Of a DNA stretch of 64,000 nt, positions 11,654 through 23,881 are shown piece by piece. The notes beneath the pieces were generated by a model. That model saw only the letters and a program-made list of their open reading frames with translations. It made no database searches and was not told the DNA's origin. Position 1 is the first letter of the stretch. Each line of letters begins with the position of its first letter. A program made the translations under genes and the position numbers. The DNA comes from Selaginella tamariscina (lineage: Eukaryota > Streptophyta > Lycopodiopsida > Selaginellales > Selaginellaceae), in assembly GCA_003024785.1 (NCBI GenBank), contig PUQB01000185.1:338001-402000 (forward strand), read 5' to 3'.

Positions 11654-14292
11654 GATGACCTCTGTCATCTAGCGCACAACAAGCACTTCTCAAATGCTTG
11701 ACTAAACACCTTCGCATTTCTTTGATTTTCTAATGGTCCCACATCTACACATGTTACGATATTATAGCTTTACATTTCTGCATCCCTCGATGTTTCTCAT
11801 TACCCCTTTTCATAAGGGTCTGCTACTATACCTATCCCCCTTTAGTATATAGTTACGCCATACTAGGTATGAGACTTTATCAGAATCAAGCTCTTTTCCG
11901 ATGCTAGAGTACTTCTCTTAAAACCCTATTCTTTGTAAACATGTCAATCTGGCCAGAGGCGATCACAGAGGCGCATGGCTGTACACATGTATACAACAAG
12001 GTCATGTCAACTTGAAATTAACCCATCCATTTGATGTGTCATTAACATAACTTCATTCTCAATAGAAATTAAATTCAGGTCAAATCTACTACCAAGTGTT
12101 ATAGCACTAATATTCATCCTTCACAACCAACTTTGTACTCTTTCATAACACCGATCAGTTCAGGGACCAGATAAGCTAAAATATCTTTCTTACAAAATGT
12201 GGAAACCAGGAAATTCAACCCATCTCTAGCGCCTCAATCGACGACCTTAGATAACACGTTTCTTAATTGTCGCTTTCATTGTACTCATTCCCCAAAGAGC
12301 ACTTCATACTAGATGCCGTTCAATACTTCCTAACTCTTATCTCACTAAGTTTAAAAATACCAAATTTCAAAACTTAATTTTCATGATAAGAGTTTCTCTA
12401 AACTTAGAATACTGCACGCCTTCGTAACATTATACTTATTTTCAACTCTTAAACTGATTTCGTAAATGTTTCTCAACACTATACCGAAGTATAGCATTTT
12501 CACTAATTCGAATAATTAGTGTTCTGACAAACATCTTTTTAAACTAATCCTTATTCTATAAACAATTGCAATTTCGATATTAATATTCTCGAATGGATAA
12601 TGATCGTTTCAACGTTCAAATCCTAAGCTTACCAACTAGCTGTTATACTAATGGATATAAACTTACAATCATATTAATTTATCAAAATGCTACAACTATA
12701 ATATAGACATGGTTTTAATTTATATGAACCGAACTTCAGTTTTGAAATGGAATTATAATGTTATGATAGTATTCCGATGAACTTGTTTAGTGACTAAGAG
12801 GAATCATGAACTAGTGTTTGGTTCATTAACTGATTTAGTAAATATTAACCCACATAAATGTTATCATAACACTGAAGTGTTATATCAACTTTATGTTTTA
12901 GTCATACCTTATAATTCAATAGATCTTTCCAAACATGAATAAAATACCTAGTTCAGTACATCGAACTAAGATTCATTATTCATTGTAGACACATAGCAAT
13001 TATCAAAGTACTACATTGCTCCTCAAGCAATGTATTGAGAAACTCCTTATTTCTTAACTAACTTGAAAACACGTTTCAAGTTATAATACTAAGGTAGTGC
13101 CTTACCAAAGTGTCAAATTCAAGTCTGCTTGAGTCTTTATATTATATGATTATGGCCACCTCATGTGATCATACCGGATACCAGATATCATACTTTGACA
13201 AGTCATTTATAACCAATCCTGAAAAGATTGTCACAAATTCTGCCAAAATCTAGAATATAAATATCTCAATAGATGAGGTGATAGGAAACCTCATATTCTC
13301 GAACTGAATTTTGGACCATACGTTAGGAACCTTGAACTACGATCATCAAGAAGGGAGACCATCTTCTTGAGTTAATCCCGCTACTCAATATCATACTTAC
13401 AAGAATATTGAACCAACTCAAGGAACACCATCAAACCTTGAGATAGAACTAACAACTAACTCAAGGAATACAATCAAACCTTGAGTCAAAATAGTTCTAT
13501 TTTTCGATATTCCAAAGAACTGAAGATACCTACTTGATAAGTTCTTTGAGTGCCCACATTTTCAACCATTATGTAAAGTCAAGAAACTGTCTTTTTGAAT
13601 ATTCGTATTCAACTTTAAAATGAAATCGATATTGGAAACCAATACTAACTTTTAATTCTCATCGAATACCGACTCTCTTAAAAGGTACATGCACGTAAAC
13701 CTCCAATGGAAATCTGACTAACTTTCAGCTCATTTGACATCTCCAAACATAACTTATCATCAAACTTAGCAAGAAACTTACTTTGTCAATAAGCAGAGTG
13801 GAGAATCCCAAATCATGCTCTTCTTAAGCAAGGAATCACCCTTGTTCAAGAGCTTATCCTCACATTACAAACAACGTTACAGATTTCAAGATTAAAGAGT
13901 TAACAATGAAAATGCACAAGTGAGCGCTGAACGCCTTCACTATGCAAGTCCTTCATTACTCAGTAAACTGAAAATCTAAACGTATGTTTCCAACATTACT
14001 CTTTTTATGATAGATCATGCCATCCATCCAAAAAGCTTCATTGATAGGGATGCAACATTAAATCCGTCTACTGCCAACATCTATTATTCTATCCCATTCT
14101 TATGATCTCATATGAGATAAGAATGTTAGTCGAGCTAGCTAACTTGAATACAAAGTGCGCGCTTACAATTAACTAAGGTTTTAAGTTGTACTTTGTTCAA
14201 ATCAGGATACTTGAACTTAGTAAACTATTTCACCTAATGTTACTTGTAGCTAGTGTCATCAAAATATTGCGAACATTGGACAATACTTTGAT
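11654..14292. repeat. Stem-loop array replacing the RNase H/integrase region
   Basis: Short perfect inverted repeats follow one another, many nested. Examples: 12332-12341/12385-12394 (10 bp) enclosing 12346-12352/12370-12376 (7 bp); 12501-12508/12514-12521 (8 bp); 12866-12872/12877-12883 inside 12853-12858/12890-12895; 13060-13068/13074-13082 (9 bp); 13243-13249/13308-13314 enclosing 13273-13279/13288-13294; 13346-13353/13363-13370 (8 bp); 13443-13451/13492-13500 (9 bp) enclosing 13459-13466/13479-13486 (8 bp); 13513-13521/13540-13548 (9 bp); 13595-13601/13606-13612 with a TTCG loop; 14258-14269/14281-14292 (12 positions, 1 mismatch). No coding frame of retroelement type is visible on either strand. 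Confidence 0.6.
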
Positions 14293-14558
14293 TACGTTGG
14301 ATCTTCGAACCAATTACTTAACATATTCAACATTCCATTGTATTACAAGTTCAACACCATAGTCTGCTTCTAGAGTTACACTCTCGGAAACATGCACTAT
14401 AATGAGAGCTTATTTTACACTTTATGTCAAAATGTAGTGTTCACTGCCCTTTCTCCCGAAGTCAAAGACGCACATTTAACATAAGCCTTTCCCCGTTTGA
14501 ACACTATAGTTGGACTTGATATTGAATCTTGATCTAAGTCAAAACTCAATCGACACAG

Positions 14559-17459
14559 TCACAATCTCAAATCTTGTGTTATCCCAAATTCAAACATCTT
14601 TAAAGAAAAAGAAAATTTTTCAATAATGTGTAGACTTAAGATATCACAAGACCACTTAGTTTGTAAGCCAGAACAAATTAATATGCCATGTCTTGTAGAA
14701 GTATATGGTAAAGTAACCAAGACGACCACTGTCAAGCCACGACCCAAACGCCTGTAGAAGTTTGCAAAGCCAAGGAAACATTGTACATCTCGTACAGACT
14801 TGGGCCTCTCCCACTCCGCGATAGTCTTCACCTTGTGCATGTCCATGGAAACGCCAGCAGGAGAGACGATGTAGCCCAAGAACTCTACAGTATCCCTGTG
14901 AAGAAACACTTTCCAACTTCGCATACAGGCCATGCTCGCGAAGCCTCTGTAAGACTAGTCGTACATGCTTGTCATGAGCCGCCTGGTCCTTGGAGAAAAT
15001 CAAAATGTCATCGAGGTAGATTACCACAAACTGGTCCAAGAAGTCACGAAAGATGTCGTTCACCATGTGTTGGAACACGGCTGGGGCATTGGTAAGTCCG
15101 AAAGCATCACCGTATACTCGAAGTGTCCATACCTTGTACGAAAGGCAGTCTTCCACTCATCACCTGGACGAATCCGTACAAGATTGTAAGCCCCTCGTAA
15201 GTCAATCTTCGTGAACACTTTTGCTCCTTGCAGCCGATCGAGAAGTTCGGGATCAATGGCAACGGGTACCGGTTCGAATGTGACTTGATTAAACCTCTGT
15301 AGTCCACAACCAAATGTAAACTCCCATCTTTCTTCTTGACAAAGAAGATAGGTGCTCCTGCAGGGACTTTGAGTGACGAATGAAGCCGGATGCCAAGTTT
15401 TCCTCGATGTACTGACGAAGAACCTCCAATTTGTAGGTGACAGTGCATAAATCGGTCGAACGGTGGAGTCTTTCCTTCCACAAGATCGATAGGACAGTCG
15501 TAGGACCTGTGAACAGGAAGAACTGCAGCCTTGTGCTTGTCAAAAACGTCTGAAAGGAGTGATACTTGGATGGCAGGGAAGAAGGAGGAGAGAGAAGAAG
15601 GAACAGGAGAAGGAGATTGAAAAACAGGGGAATCAGATACAGGAAAGGTAAAGAGGACGTAGGAGTTACTTGGAAGGCAAAAAGATGAAAAGGAGCAGGA
15701 TCAGTGGCAAGTTCATGCATGGTAGTGGTAAGAACTCGAAGAGGAGAAGGAGGGAGCTGTGATTGAAAAAGAGGAAGGATCTTGGGGGGTGGAACAGAAG
15801 AAGAGTAATGAAAAGAGGCAGGATTGGGAGAAACATGTGTGGATGTTGACAAGTGTACAGGATTGGAAGAATCCTGTACAGAAGTCCGTGGATGCACAGG
15901 AGTGAGGAGAACTTGTGAGTGTGCTGACGAACCAATAGGAGGTGGATCCTGTCGAGGAGGAGTCTTCAACACTGATACAGGAACAGGCACGGTCAATCCT
16001 GTAGCTTGTACTGCCTCAGACACTAAGGATGTATTCTGCACACAGGAAGGTACAGGATTGGTCCTGGTTGCCGGAGAGGAAAACGTGAACGTCCTAGACC
16101 TCCAGTTGATCTGAGGATTTGCAACAACGAACCATGGCATGCCCAAAATGATGGGAGTCGACCGAGTCTTGATCAAGTTGAAGGAAATTGAACAGTTGAA
16201 TGCGCCATGACTGCAAGAGAGAGGTTTGGTAGCATGGGTAACTGCGCCAGAAGCAATCAGACGACCATCGGCCACCTTACAGGAACTGCACGCTTCAACT
16301 TCACCATCGGAATGCCATGTTGAGTTGCAAAAGTGTCATCCATGAAGCATGCATTTGCACCAGTGTCTAACAGGGCAAACTCCTTGAGCTCTCGATTATT
16401 GAGATGAATGTGTAGGAAACTTGAGTGATGGAATGGTATGAGCAGCACCAATGGAGCCTGCACCTACGTCCAACTTCGTGGCTCCTAAACAAAGTGAACA
16501 TTGAAGTTTTCCGACTGAACTTCAGCTTCAACTTCACGTGTCTTGAACTTCCTGGCTTTAATAGGACATTCCGCCGCCTTGTGTCCTGCTTCACCACAAT
16601 ACAAACATAGATTCTCACTGCGGCGACGTTGCTTCTCAGCAGCGGAAAGTGGGCCACGCTTGTATTTCTCAACCTCCATAGGAACTACTCCAGAAGGTGT
16701 CACAGAAGTATGTACCACAGCTGCAGGATTGGTTTGCAGGAACTGCTGACGGGATTTTTCTGACGACGCTCGAACAAGCGGTTGTCGCAGCGAACGGCCT
16801 GTTGCATGATCTCCGCTAATGTTTGGGCATCCGGTAACGAAAGGAGAAGGTCCTTCACATCATCCCTCAACCCAAAACGGAAGTGTTCAATCAATGCAGT
16901 CTCGTCCCATGGAATGTTCGTGCAAAGTTGCTGAAATTCGGATGCATAAACGGAAGCTGGTCGAGATCCTTGTGTGAGCTTTCGTAACTTCGTGCATGCG
17001 GAACGGTACTTATCGGGATCTCCAAAGCAAGCTTCAAAGGCAGCCACGAAACCTTCAAAGTCTTCCATCAATGGGTCGTCACATTCCAGCAAAGGGGCAA
17101 CCCAAGCCCGTGGAGATCCAACTAGTAGGGATGCCAAAAGGCCAACCTTTTGTGCATCAGTCGAGTAGCGGCGTGGTTGCATGCGGATCAAAAGCCTAAT
17201 CTGATTCAGGAACCCTTGGAAATGGCACGATTGCCATTGAACTTTTCTGGCATGCTAATCTTCGGCTCCGAAGAAGTGTTCGATGTAGAGGAAATCACGG
17301 ATGCTTGAGAGAGAGCCTGTGCAGCAGCCTTGGAGGATGCATCAGCAGCTGCATGCGCCGCGTTGGTGGAACCTTGCAGATCTGTGACCACTTGGCGCAA
17401 GTGGCTAGCTCATGAAGCAATATTTGGTGCTCGCGTTGAAATTGCTCAAAATTGGCCAT
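14559..17459 (-). pseudogene. Gag-protease-reverse transcriptase of the 10.4-kb element (degenerate)
   Basis: On the minus strand Gag starts near 17459 (MANFEQFQREH). After frame breaks it contains the block ...QKVGLLASLLVGSPRAW...CFGDPDKYRSA..KLRKLTQG (17191-16700), typical of Sushi/PEG10/Tcn1-like Gags, and a CCHC knuckle [15 protein letters not shown] (~16600). Protease follows with FALLDTGANACFMDD (~16350-16390) and ILGMPWFVVANPQINW (~16100), then a long Pro/Ser-rich linker (~15600-16000). RT (15481-14656) shows [33 protein letters not shown] and [11 protein letters not shown] (catalytic YxDD). The thumb/connection block ends near 14745. At least five frame changes are present. Nothing downstream of RT is recognisable. 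Confidence 0.8.
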
Positions 17460-17774
17460 GATCTATGAAAGAAAAAAAAAAAAGGAGAAAAACGAAGGAG
17501 AAGAATCAAGGAAAAAAAAAAGTAGCTGAAAATCGAAAAGTTATGAAAAGAGTTATTATCAAACTGTCAAGCCACAACCCAAGAGCAAGATAACAATAAG
17601 AAGGCTTGACTCAAGAACAAGGCAAGAGCAAGGAACAAGACAAGAATGATCGTAGAATGACTAGTGTTGATAGTAACTGATTGTACAACAATTAGGTTGG
17701 AGCTTTTATACTCACAACTCCAAGCTAATCTGTCATGAGTCTAATATGGTCATGAGCTAAAAATAATGACCCTT

Positions 17775-17945
17775 ATCCTTTAGGCATATCCTATAGTATA
17801 TCCTATAGGCATATCCTGTAGAATATCCTGTAGGTATATCCTGTAGGAATATCCTGCAGGCATATCCTGTAGGAATATCCTGCAGGCATATCCTGTAAGT
17901 ATATCTTATAGGCATATCCTATAATTTGTATCCTGTATCCGGTCG
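17775..17945. repeat. ~13-bp imperfect tandem repeat in the element leader
   Basis: About twelve copies of a unit like gcatatcctgtag / gaatatcctgcag lie between the primer-binding site and Gag of the 10.4-kb element. The unit alternates 'ggcatatcctgtag' and 'gaatatcctgcag'. CCTGTAG/CCTGCAG words give partial dyad symmetry. Possible roles as a leader enhancer or packaging signal are inference. Confidence 0.75.
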
Positions 17946-18196
17946 TGACAACCACAAGGTAAAATAACCTGGCATACAACTTGGAAGTTGACTTCCAAGT
18001 GTTATTTTTGACATTCGAGTCCATAACCCACACCCACTTATGAAGTAGGTATTCTCTGAAGAGTTATAGATCTCAAGACCAACTCTCCACGCAAAATTCT
18101 GACGTTAGCTGAAAGTGATAAAGTACTTCAAGAATTTAGAACTAACTAAACCCTAAAACATACCACACTTTAGGCGTCCTACTGACCGTAGAGAAT

Positions 18197-18211
18197 GGCT
18201 CTGATACCAAT
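18197..18211 (-). promoter_or_regulatory. Primer-binding site (initiator tRNA-Met) of the 10.4-kb element
   Basis: Minus-strand TTGGTATCAGAGCC immediately follows the 5' LTR end (CTCTGACA). This is the usual plant LTR-retroelement primer site complementary to the 3' end of initiator tRNA-Met. Confidence 0.9.
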
Positions 18212-19960
18212 TGTCAGAGTTTTAACCCAAAGGGCCAACACGTGGCAACACGTGGCCGCCAAGTGGCCATTCGGCGTCATCACCCTGTGTGAGCAACGCT
18301 AAGTCTTCCAAGATAACCCTAAGAGTCTGACTCAGGGCCCAATTAGGCAAAAGACTTAGAGTCCTACCCCAAGTCCCCTAGAATGATCATCCCCTGAACC
18401 CTAGAGGATAACCCGAGTAGACTTTAGGATCTTGTCCCAGTAGACCTAGACAGGCTCATGCCCTAACCCCACAAAGAAGATGTGTCTCACACATGCCTCC
18501 GTGACAGAGCTAAGGCATCGTCACTTACCCCTCGAGGAATCACCCTCATCGGGAGTACAATCCCTTTAGGGCGTCAAGAGTACCCTGAACCACGACTAAC
18601 CCCTAAGGATTTGAGTGGCCAAGTCATACCCTAGACCTAGGGTTAGTACCTAGTGAGGACACGAGTGTGCGCCGTAGGTGACACAAGTGTTCTACTAAGC
18701 AAACTCCCTAAAGCTAGGTTTGAAAACCCTAAGTACATGACCTTGCGAATGCTTCACGAAAAGGCTCTTGCTAACAAGCTTAGGTTGTTCAACCCCTGGA
18801 TTCCAAGGAGAACACTCCCTTAGCCAAGTGTGCCTAAGCACACCTAGTTACGAGACCTAACCTCCCTTGAGCAAATGCCCAAGACTTAGCACCCTAGCGC
18901 GAGCACAAGCATGCTGTTTGTCAGAGTATCCAACCCCTTAGCGACAAGCCCACAACACAACCCCAAAGGGTGTGCCTCGGGCATTGTATTATGTGACGTT
19001 TAGCCCAGTGTCACATCTCCATGTGACACTGCCTTTCCCGATGTGGGCTATCATGCCATAGCCCTTAGATTCAAGAGTTGCACCAAGTACCACAAACATG
19101 GCTCCTAAATGCCAACTCTAAAACCCCTCAATTATCCCTCAAGACCTGGTAAGGAAACCTTGTCAATCAAGAACCCATAACCACAGTTGGACAAGGACAC
19201 GAACGTGTCCTGGTTAGCTGTGAGTGTTGCTCCTAGCTTGATGTGGGGAGGAGGCTGGAGACAAGCCTCAACCTCTACTTCTTGGAACGTGCATCCTGAC
19301 AAGACCTCCCAGGCATGATTCGCCAACGTTAAGGGTAAGCTACCCCGAAAGTGGGACGTACCCCTGTCGTCTAGAAGTTAGGGCGGCACAACAGAGGGTT
19401 GTGCCTTGATGACACAAGCTAGAGCTTGCACCAGGAGAAGAGTAACGAGCTCAATCATGAACCCAGGAACCCTCACTCCTACATACTCTACCTTATTTAT
19501 GTGATGGAGCCCCCCCCCCCCCTCTTTTCCTATATGTGTATGTGGGCTGGCACTAAATTAGCTAGCCCCTTATTAAGTTAATGAGAGAGTGTTTAATTTA
19601 GCCTAACTCTAACCCTAAAACCCTACCCAAGGGGGTGGGGGTTTTTAGGGCATGGGTTAGGGCAACTCTAGGGTTAGGTCAACCCTAGGGGTGTTCCTAA
19701 CCCTACTAAACATGCCGAACTCATCTACATTAACCTAACTAGGACATCAAAATTGGGGGTGGATTTCTAGAAGGTAAGTTCTAGCTTCACTTAGAATTTC
19801 CTGCAAATACCTAATGACACCTGGCCGGACCATCACCAGATACCCAAGTGCACTAAGCGGGCCTATTTCCTACTACATCTAGGGTCCATCAACATAGTAT
19901 AGTAGGTAACAACAATCAACGTCCAAAGTAAAGGGTTGAGTCATAGTAAAAACTATGACA
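18212..19960 (-). repeat. 5' LTR of the 10.4-kb element
   Basis: 1749 bp, begins TGTCAGAG on the plus strand and ends ACTATGACA. It corresponds throughout to 9520-11254. The ~800 bp nearest the primer-binding site has no counterpart in the shorter LTRs of the related element at 52.9 kb. Confidence 0.9.
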
Positions 19961-19965
19961 CAACT

Positions 19966-21376
19966 ACACACATACCAAATCACATCTCCTCGCAACTCTG
20001 GCTAATAGAAAGATCTGCGCAACTTCTTCATCACACGCCGATGTCCATGTGCCCCCTGAGAACAGAAGAGTCATGGTAACTATGGAGAAAGCGTGGAACG
20101 AAGACTGAAGGCACCACCAATTGCAACTAATCATTTAGATTAGTCCACAAAATAAAGAAAGTCGTCATGAAGGCGATATTGCAAATGTAAGTGCCTGAAA
20201 GGCAAGTCATTAGTAAGCGATGCAGGATTCTCAAACCCATCATGAATCCTTTGAATCCACGGCTCAAACTTTTGAACTTCCCAAATTTCATCCAAAAATG
20301 GCAAATCTAACTATGCACCTTGTAGACATTGAACTAAAGATTGAAGATTTGCCATAACAAATGAAGTGACTGCAACATGATCGCCTTTCAACAGCGTTGA
20401 TAACCATTCAAGTAGGCATGGAGCTTCTCAAAACCCCAAACCGTTGCTAGACACTCCTTTTTTGTCGTGGAGTAGTTCGCCTTTGCTGGCTACAACGTAC
20501 ATATGATGTATGCAATGGGATGTCATTGGCCAGGTGCATTCGTACTCTCCTACATCAATACACCCCCGAGACCGATGTTAGAAGCATCCATGCGCAAGAT
20601 GAAAGGTCCATTATGTTATGATCAAACATGTAATTCTACATCTTTATCTGACTCTTGTATTTTCACCATATATATTAATTATGACTAGCATTACGGCCTG
20701 AATATGGAAGAAGAAAAAGTATTATTTGAAAGCAATCCAGAACTGGAGGAAAATCCTTAGACTAGACAAAAGATGATATTGGCGACTTCAGCAATGCCTG
20801 CAATGGTGCAATACGATTTGAAAGATGATTCACAAAATGGCTCAAATATTTACCTTGCCAAGAAAGCGTTGCACATCGTTCACACACTTCAGCGTAAGGA
20901 ACTTTAAAATTGCAATAAGTTTTTTAGGATCGACTTGTAAACCTTCACAAGAAATGCAATAGCCAAGATAAGTGGTGTCCTTGGATCTAAACACACACGT
21001 AAATGGCTTCAGCTTCAAACCAACTTCCTGCAGCCATCCAAAACCTTGTGTACATCACCGACATGCTCTTCCCACGTTCCATTCGAGTGGATTAAAACAT
21101 CGTCAATGAAGTCGGCAGTCACCTCTGGCATATCGTAAAGAACCTCATCCATCATACGTTGAAAAGTCATTGGAGCATTACTCAAACCGAAAAGCATCAC
21201 CAAGAATTCATACATGCCAAATGGTGTTCAAAAAACAATTTTGAAAGTGTCCATGTCAGCCATCGGAACTTGCCAATATCCAAAAGCGAAATCTAACTTG
21301 GTGAACCAACGGCTTCGCCCTAGTCAATCCAAAATATCTATAGTTGAAAAAGTGGGTACACATCTAAAATGGTTAC
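19966..21376 (-). pseudogene. Old gypsy element: integrase N-terminus, RNase H and RT remnants
   Basis: Just right of the nested element the minus strand carries zinc-binding and RNase H traces (19966-20960), then RT with MYEFLVMLFGLSNAPMTFQR and ADFIDDVLIHSN (21015-21215; motif F-x-DD) and FTKLDFAFGYWQVPMADMD (~21230-21310). Numerous stops interrupt the frame. It continues beyond the solo LTR at 21955. Confidence 0.65.
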
Positions 21377-21954
21377 TGTTAAATAAAGAAAATTCTAACA
21401 TTAAAACATAGTTGTGGTCACCATTGACAACTCATATTAAAGGTTTATCGAAATAAGGAGATAGAAAGATAGTGATCATATCAGACTTCAAAAGGTTAGA
21501 AAAGGGTAAGGATGGCAAGGTATGTAGCAAGTAGTAGTACTACGGATCCCATCACAATGTTGAGAAATGAATAGTATACATCAAAACAGAGTAATAAGTA
21601 AGAAAGGACGTATTGAGAATAAGATGAAACTTATAGTATGTCCACACACAGCACATAGTACAATATATAGTATACTTGGGATGCTTTCCTAGTCCTATTC
21701 TAGTCTATTTATACAAGTACTCTCGGTATTAACAGTTATTATAACTTCTTATCCTTATTCTTTAGTGCCGTACCCCGTTTAAACATCGTATCGCAATAAT
21801 AAGCCAATTGTATTACGATAGTGACCCGTATTTTTGCATTTCCATCTGACTCTATCTTTCCACGATATATATATATTTTTGGTGTTTTTCCCATTATATG
21901 CCCAAAGAAAGAAACATAAATGAATCTTCTATATAACTAACTATAATTCTAACA
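21377..21954 (+). mobile_element. Solo LTR (family S), copy 2, opposite orientation
   Basis: TGTTAAAT...TTCTAACA, 578 bp, inverted relative to 8168-8776. It splits the reverse-transcriptase frame of the old element between CIDYRPLNDV and the FTKLDFAFGYW block. The flanks GTTAC (21372-21376) and ATTAC (21955-21959) look like a 5-bp target duplication with one substitution. Internal coding sequence is absent, as expected after LTR-LTR recombination. The TGTT...AACA ends would fit a copia-type family; this is inference. Confidence 0.65.
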
Positions 21955-21959
21955 ATTAC

Positions 21960-23790
21960 ATCATTTAATGGGCGATAGTCAATGCAGAATCGAACTCTTC
22001 CATCCAACTTCATCACAAGATGAGGTTTGCACGCCTAAGGACTTTGAGATTTTTATATAACACTCTTCTCAACATCTCCTTAACATTTGCTCGTAAGATC
22101 TTGAACTCCTTTAGTGACCAAGGCTAAACAGATACTTTGATTGGCCTAGCATCTCTAGTTAGAATAAGGTGGCATGTCACAATGTTAGCCCCAGATGACA
22201 AATCGAAGTTGAAAAGATCAGCATACTCCTTCGTGAGTTGAACAATGACTGCAACACAACAATTATCTGAGGGATCCAGAGAAGGAAAGAAGAGCATAAA
22301 GGGAAGATGATTAGAAGTAATGGTGAAATAAAAGTAATGAAAGCAAAGGTGAAAGCATATGGACGAATGGAATAAAGTAAGAGGAATGGAAACAAGATAA
22401 AGGAGAGTCAAACAAGGGGGAGACTTTTCAAAGTCACATTTACATGATTGCAACCCATATCAAGAATGAGGTGAAAAGCTTGATTCGACACCACCCGCAA
22501 AGATTGAAGCTCAAGTTCACAATTGTCCACACAAAAAAGATGTTAACTTTATTCTGCGAACAAACATGAATGTGTCCATTGCCATATACAATGAAGATTG
22601 GTTTTACTACATGATGCAAATGAAGACTGCAACATGTAGCAACAGATTGAAAAATAAAGAACAAACTTGAACCTGTATCCACCAACACTGAAAGGAAAAT
22701 AGGATATGTCGTGTGATTAAATTGAGCTTGAAAAATGAAAAGCGGATGAGCTGGTGCTGAGTGAACCCCTTGATGATACTCCCAAAAGAAAGATGAAAGG
22801 GTCACTAATTTATTCACACAAAGACCCTCCTTTCTCATGCAATTCGTCATTTCCCAGAAGATCCACTACATCAAAACCTTCCATACAGCGATGCCAACCA
22901 GACGTTGTTGACGCCAGGGCCTCCACCTTGGACACCAATCGGGAAATAGTCAACAACGCCAATACATGTGTCCAACCTTATCACACACCCAACAATGAAT
23001 TACACGTCCACGTCCTTGTCCACAAGCCCAACCTTATGCTGGTACACAAGCAACAATAACATCAACCTCCATCGAAGCAGGATCATCCTCAACATGAAGA
23101 AGAATGAGAGAACGTGAAGATGCAAGTGGGATAGGCGATGACTCATATCGTTGTGCCAGCCTCAAAGCATCGTTAAGAGTCACTAGAGCCAGTGCATGCA
23201 CAAGCCTCACAAAGTCTTAACAAAGTGTTAGCCACAACATACCTAATTTGATGTGTTTCGACATGTTAAGCTTTGCACGCAACAAAAGGCTCCAAAAGCG
23301 AACACCGAACTGCATCACCAACTCAGATGACTCCTGACGAATACAATGTAACTGCTAAAAAGCATTGTCACAATCGTTTGCATGCCCAAACGCACATTTG
23401 AAGATTCTAAAAGAACACTCCAATCCTCACGAGTTACAACATCCAGACCATGTACCATTACTACGCCATCTCTTGAACATAAGTAGGAAACTGAGCATTA
23501 TCCCATGAATGGTCCATGGTCAAGTAGTCAAACTAATGATACACATCATTCCTAGGACTTCTGCGAAAAAAATCCAATCAAACGTGAGTATTTGTAACAA
23601 GAGGATGAGTACCATGAGTTGTGAATGCCACCATCAATTGAGAGTGATTGTTTAGTTGCATCTGCATAACATCCAACAACTGCATGAGTAACTACTCCAC
23701 AGACAAAGAATTTACATGTTGTGCATTCATGGATGAAAAATAAGAAAGAACAAAAGTCTACAAGGAAGAAATAATGTATACAATGGAAAA
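21960..23790 (-). pseudogene. Old gypsy element: RT N-terminus, protease and Gag remnants
   Basis: On the minus strand, CIDYRPLNDV and LVMKLDGRVRF (21960-22030) begin the RT. A protease-like block lies at 22440-22850 with VLVDTGSSLFF. A zinc knuckle CWVCDKVGHMYWRC is at ~22960-23000. A Gag-like stretch with MQLLDVMQMQLNNHS lies at ~23640-23700. Stops are frequent, and no intact open frame above ~140 codons exists. Confidence 0.6.
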
Positions 23791-23881
23791 GTTGGATCTA
23801 AGAAAATAAAAAAGATTTATAAAAAAGACACAAATCTGAGTGCTCCATAAGGACATTGAAGATACCCTTCACCTTCACCAA

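Larger units (their letters stand above)
9520..19960 (-). mobile_element. 10.4-kb chromovirus-like Ty3/gypsy element nested in the old element
   Basis: Two LTRs (9520-11254, 1735 bp; 18212-19960, 1749 bp; TG...CA) in direct orientation are flanked by the perfect 5-bp duplication CAACT (9515-9519 and 19961-19965). The element lies on the minus strand. The primer-binding site TGGTATCAGAGCC (18197-18209) abuts the 5' LTR and matches initiator tRNA-Met. A polypurine tract (AAAGGCGGGGAG on the minus strand, 11257-11268) abuts the 3' LTR. Gag, protease and RT are recognisable at 14559-17459. RNase H, integrase and chromodomain are not; that space (11.65-14.5 kb) is a dense stem-loop region instead. 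The LTRs show scattered substitutions and indels, so the insertion is not recent. Confidence 0.9.

Noticed and set aside
15824-16114. Plus-strand open frame of 96 codons
   Set aside because: Antisense to the Pro/Ser-rich protease-RT linker of the minus-strand retroelement.
17775-17945. CRISPR-like array
   Set aside because: The units are contiguous 13-mers without spacers, inside a retroelement leader in a eukaryotic genome.
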